Of a stretch of DNA of 42,956 nucleotides, positions 41,029-42,956 are shown in pieces. Source of the DNA: an uncultured Planctomycetaceae bacterium (GTDB taxonomy: Bacteria > Planctomycetota > Planctomycetia > Planctomycetales > Planctomycetaceae). Positions within the stretch are counted from its first letter, which is position 1. Each line of letters begins with the position of its first letter. Location: the NCBI GenBank assembly GCA_903924405.1, contig CAIYBH010000152.1, positions 1 to 42,956 of the forward strand, in the 5' to 3' direction. Both the position numbers and the translations under genes were made by a program. The notes below the pieces were generated by a model. The model worked only from the letters and a program-made list of their open reading frames with translations, had not been told where the DNA came from and made no database searches.

Positions 41029-42648
41029 ATGTCACTTCAGCAGCTTCTGACCCCGCAGCTTCTGAATTCCCCACGCACTCAAAACGCACTGCGGTCTGTC
41101 CAACGTCAACTCAGGACCCTCACCAACAGTCTGCTGCTCTGGACCGTCCTTATCAGTCTTGCTGCAGCTCAGTCGCCCGACCCTGCGATCCTGCAGCAAA
41201 CGATCGAACAGGCACGCATCGACTGGAACGTGCCCGGCATGTCCGTCGCCGTCGTGAAAGATGGCCATGTGGTTCTTTCACAGGGATTCGGGGTGCGTGA
41301 ATCCGGTGGCGCCGAGCCCGTGGATGGCGACACCGTGTTCGCCATTGCCTCCAACACCAAAGCCTTCACCGCCGCGGCAATTGCGATGCTGCAGGATGAA
41401 GGGCGGTTGCACTGGGATGATCGCGTGCAGCAGCATCTGCCATGGCTGCAGTTGTATGATCCGTGGGTCTCGGCCGAGATCCGCATTGATGACCTGCTGT
41501 GCCATCGCAGCGGCCTCGGAACTTTCAGTGGGGACCTGTTGTGGTGGGGCACGCCGTATTCACCGGAAGAGGTTCTGCGTCGTGCCCGATTTCTTCCAGC
41601 CCGAAATCGGTTTCGATCGGAATATGGCTATTCCAACCTGATGTTTCTGGCGGCGGGTGAAGTGATCCGCGTCAGTAGCGGACAGACGTGGTCCGAATTC
41701 ATCCAGCAGCGGATCCTGAACCCACTGCAGATGCATCGCACCGTGACCAGCATCTCCGCCCTCAAAGACCATGGCAACGTCGCGACTCCGCACAAGACCA
41801 CGCAGCAGGACAATCTGCCGATCCCCTGGTTCAACTGGGACACGATGGCTGCCGCAGGAGGTCTGATTTCCAGTTCCAGCGACATGGCCCGCTGGTTACA
41901 GGTCCAGCTCGATCGCGGGCGGCTGGACGGTGACCGCCAGCTGTACTCCGCCGCGGCAGCCAACCGCATGTGGACACCTCACACCGTCATTCCCGTCAGC
42001 GATGAAGCACGCAGTCAGAATCCCACCACCCACTTCCGTTCCTGCGGGCTGGGCTGGATGCTCGCCGACTACAAGGGCCGCATGACGGTCGGACATGGCG
42101 GCGGCTATGACGGCATGTATTCCCAGGTCCTGCTCATTCCCGAAGAAAGACTCGGCATTGTCGTGCTCACCAACAGCATGACCGGAATTGCCGCTGCCCT
42201 GACAAAAACCATCGCCGACCAGTACCTCGGCGGAGACAGTACCGACTGGCTGTCGCGTGGTCTGGAACAGGACCGCGCCGGACGTCAGGCGTTTCAGGAT
42301 CGGATCACTGCCGCAACCACACCCAAAGCCACCGGCACACAACCCTCACGACCGCTGGAAGCCTGCACCGGCAACTTTCTCTGCCCGCTGTACGGCCAGG
42401 CCACCGTCAGCCTTGAAAACGGCGGGTTAGTCCTCAAACTCCAGCCCTACCCGGAACTTGTTGCGGACTTACACCATCTGCACTACGACACCTGGCGAAT
42501 TCAATGGCGAAAAACTTTCGCCTGGTTCGGCGAAGGCACAATCCAATTCGTCCCGGATGCCGACGGAACATTTCAGGAACTGCGTCTGGATGTCCCCAAC
42601 GACGACCTGTGGTTTGACGAATTAAAACTGCGACGGCACAGCAACTGA
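41029..42648 (+). CDS. Beta-lactamase-fold serine hydrolase, exported
   Basis: Class C beta-lactamase/DD-peptidase-like serine hydrolase, 539 residues. The three active-site motifs are S108-N-T-K111 (AIASNTKAFTAAAIAML), the Y201-S-N triad (YGYSNLMFLAAGE) and GHGG (355-358) in place of KTG, as is common in this esterase/peptidase-like group. The N-terminus is a long region followed by hydrophobic SLLLWTVLISLAAAQS, so the signal peptide probably cleaves after about residue 46. A C-terminal beta domain of about 110 residues resembles DUF3471-type extensions (FLCPLYGQATVSLENGGLVL). It likely acts in the periplasm or outside on peptidoglycan peptides or esters; substrate is not determinable. It follows the giant gene after a terminator, so it has its own promoter. 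ATG 41029 is the only early start. Confidence 0.88.
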   Translation: MSLQQLLTPQLLNSPRTQNALRSVQRQLRTLTNSLLLWTVLISLAAAQSPDPAILQQTIEQARIDWNVPGMSVAVVKDGHVVLSQGFGVRESGGAEPVDGDTVFAIASNTKAFTAAAIAMLQDEGRLHWDDRVQQHLPWLQLYDPWVSAEIRIDDLLCHRSGLGTFSGDLLWWGTPYSPEEVLRRARFLPARNRFRSEYGYSNLMFLAAGEVIRVSSGQTWSEFIQQRILNPLQMHRTVTSISALKDHGNVATPHKTTQQDNLPIPWFNWDTMAAAGGLISSSSDMARWLQVQLDRGRLDGDRQLYSAAAANRMWTPHTVIPVSDEARSQNPTTHFRSCGLGWMLADYKGRMTVGHGGGYDGMYSQVLLIPEERLGIVVLTNSMTGIAAALTKTIADQYLGGDSTDWLSRGLEQDRAGRQAFQDRITAATTPKATGTQPSRPLEACTGNFLCPLYGQATVSLENGGLVLKLQPYPELVADLHHLHYDTWRIQWRKTFAWFGEGTIQFVPDADGTFQELRLDVPNDDLWFDELKLRRHSN

Positions 42649-42731
42649 CCTGTCCGTGCCTCCGCGATGTCCGGCACTGTTCCACGCAGGGATAACCTGC
42701 CCAACACCGTCATTTCAGAGAGACTTCCGGG

Positions 42732-42890
42732 ATGCCAGCGACCGACAAATCGAAATTCGCCGTCACACTCGCCTGCCTGCTGGGAATCCTGACGCTCAGC
42801 ATCACCGGCTGCAGCCAGTACAAGCCCGCCGGACCAGCGGAAGGGCCTGCGTCGGAAGACGGGGCAGAAAAAGGGATCAGGAACCAATAG
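42732..42890 (+). CDS. Small lipoprotein ending inside a repeat
   Basis: A 52-residue protein. A basic start (MPATDKSKF) and hydrophobic helix (VTLACLLGILTL) lead to the lipobox SITGC with lipidated C27, then a Gly/Ala/Pro/Glu-rich tail. It would be cleaved by signal peptidase II and anchored in a membrane. The stop codon TAG and the codons for the last residues (GIRNQ) lie in the left arm of the cloverleaf repeat copy. The original C-terminus may therefore have been replaced when the element arrived, or this is the remnant of a longer lipoprotein. It follows the serine hydrolase stop by 83 bases on the same strand and may share its transcript. Confidence 0.65.
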   Translation: MPATDKSKFAVTLACLLGILTLSITGCSQYKPAGPAEGPASEDGAEKGIRNQ

Positions 42891-42941
42891 CCAAATGGCC
42901 CGACGGGTGCTCCGCACTATTGGTTCCTGACCCCTTTTCTG
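42867..42941. repeat. Cloverleaf-like palindromic repeat, right copy
   Basis: Arms 42872-42890 and 42917-42935 match the left copy with one arm difference (GGGATC versus GGGGTC). The 26-base loop keeps the three mini-hairpins, with the middle loop changed from GAA to GAC. Both outer flanks are visible here: CAGAAAA before and TTTTCTG after extend the inverted repeat to about 25 bases per arm with one mismatched pair and one extra A. It overlaps the lipoprotein 3' end. Confidence 0.88.
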
Positions 42942-42956
42942 AACACGCACGATTGG

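Noticed and set aside
1..42956. Circular replicon suggested by similar sequence at both ends
   Set aside because: The two end copies differ by at least two bases and have different outer flanks, so they are two copies of a dispersed repeat.

Overview
The window reads as chromosomal DNA of a planctomycete, most likely order Planctomycetales. No rRNA or tRNA gene is present, so the assignment rests on gene content. It has a 3134-residue surface protein whose N-terminus carries the LEERMLLA-type motif of large planctomycete exported proteins. It has a Tat-exported Gfo/Idh/MocA oxidoreductase, a secreted LamG/DUF1080-like protein, a von Willebrand/glutamine-amidotransferase-like membrane protein, and a murC-murB-ddl cluster that is not followed by ftsQ/ftsA/ftsZ. 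Base composition is fairly GC-rich and even. No integrase, transposase, phage module, CRISPR array or tRNA was seen. I found 23 genes, one of them a 52-residue lipoprotein.

Layout. 1-260: a cloverleaf-like repeat and leader DNA. 260-3550 (+): a 7Fe ferredoxin with a strong terminator, a YkgJ-type cysteine-cluster protein and an AlaC-like aminotransferase. 3617-11741 (-): six genes on one strand: peptide deformylase, an SDR oxidoreductase, a 644-residue protein of unknown function, a secreted LamG-like protein, a VWA/GATase-like membrane protein and, overlapping it by 4 bases, an exported clan-CD (caspase/legumain-like) peptidase. 12149-12637 (-) is an unknown small protein, divergent from a D-2-hydroxyacid dehydrogenase (12751-13731, +). 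13925-14974 (+) is a conserved hypothetical usually found beside SWIM zinc-finger proteins, but orphaned here. 15429-20009 (-) is glutamate synthase large subunit with its own terminator and an 818-base upstream gap shared with recG (+). An orphan FixJ/NarL-type response regulator (-) converges on recG. 24475-29016 (+) is an envelope cluster: murC, murB (overlapping murC by 44 bases), ddl and an LpxL/HtrB-type acyltransferase. 29389-30690 is the Gfo/Idh/MocA protein. 31412-40816 is the giant beta-helix/Fn3-like protein with a strong terminator. 41029-42648 is a beta-lactamase-fold serine hydrolase, and 42732-42890 is a small lipoprotein whose last codons lie inside a second copy of the cloverleaf repeat.

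Two repeat families stand out. One is a hairpin with 19-base arms whose 26-base loop splits exactly into three mini-hairpins; it occurs at both window ends with small differences. The other is an intergenic repeat of about 80-170 bases in four copies (A-D), with a fragment of a fifth. It keeps a constant 30-base spacing between an ATG and a conserved core hairpin, although two copies contain stop codons in that frame. The best candidates for undescribed biology are these repeats, the VWA/GATase-clan-CD peptidase pair, and the multidomain giant protein with two FCCH-like inserts and a Gly-rich microsatellite linker. The rest is mostly ordinary housekeeping. All functional calls come from reading motifs; no database search was run.
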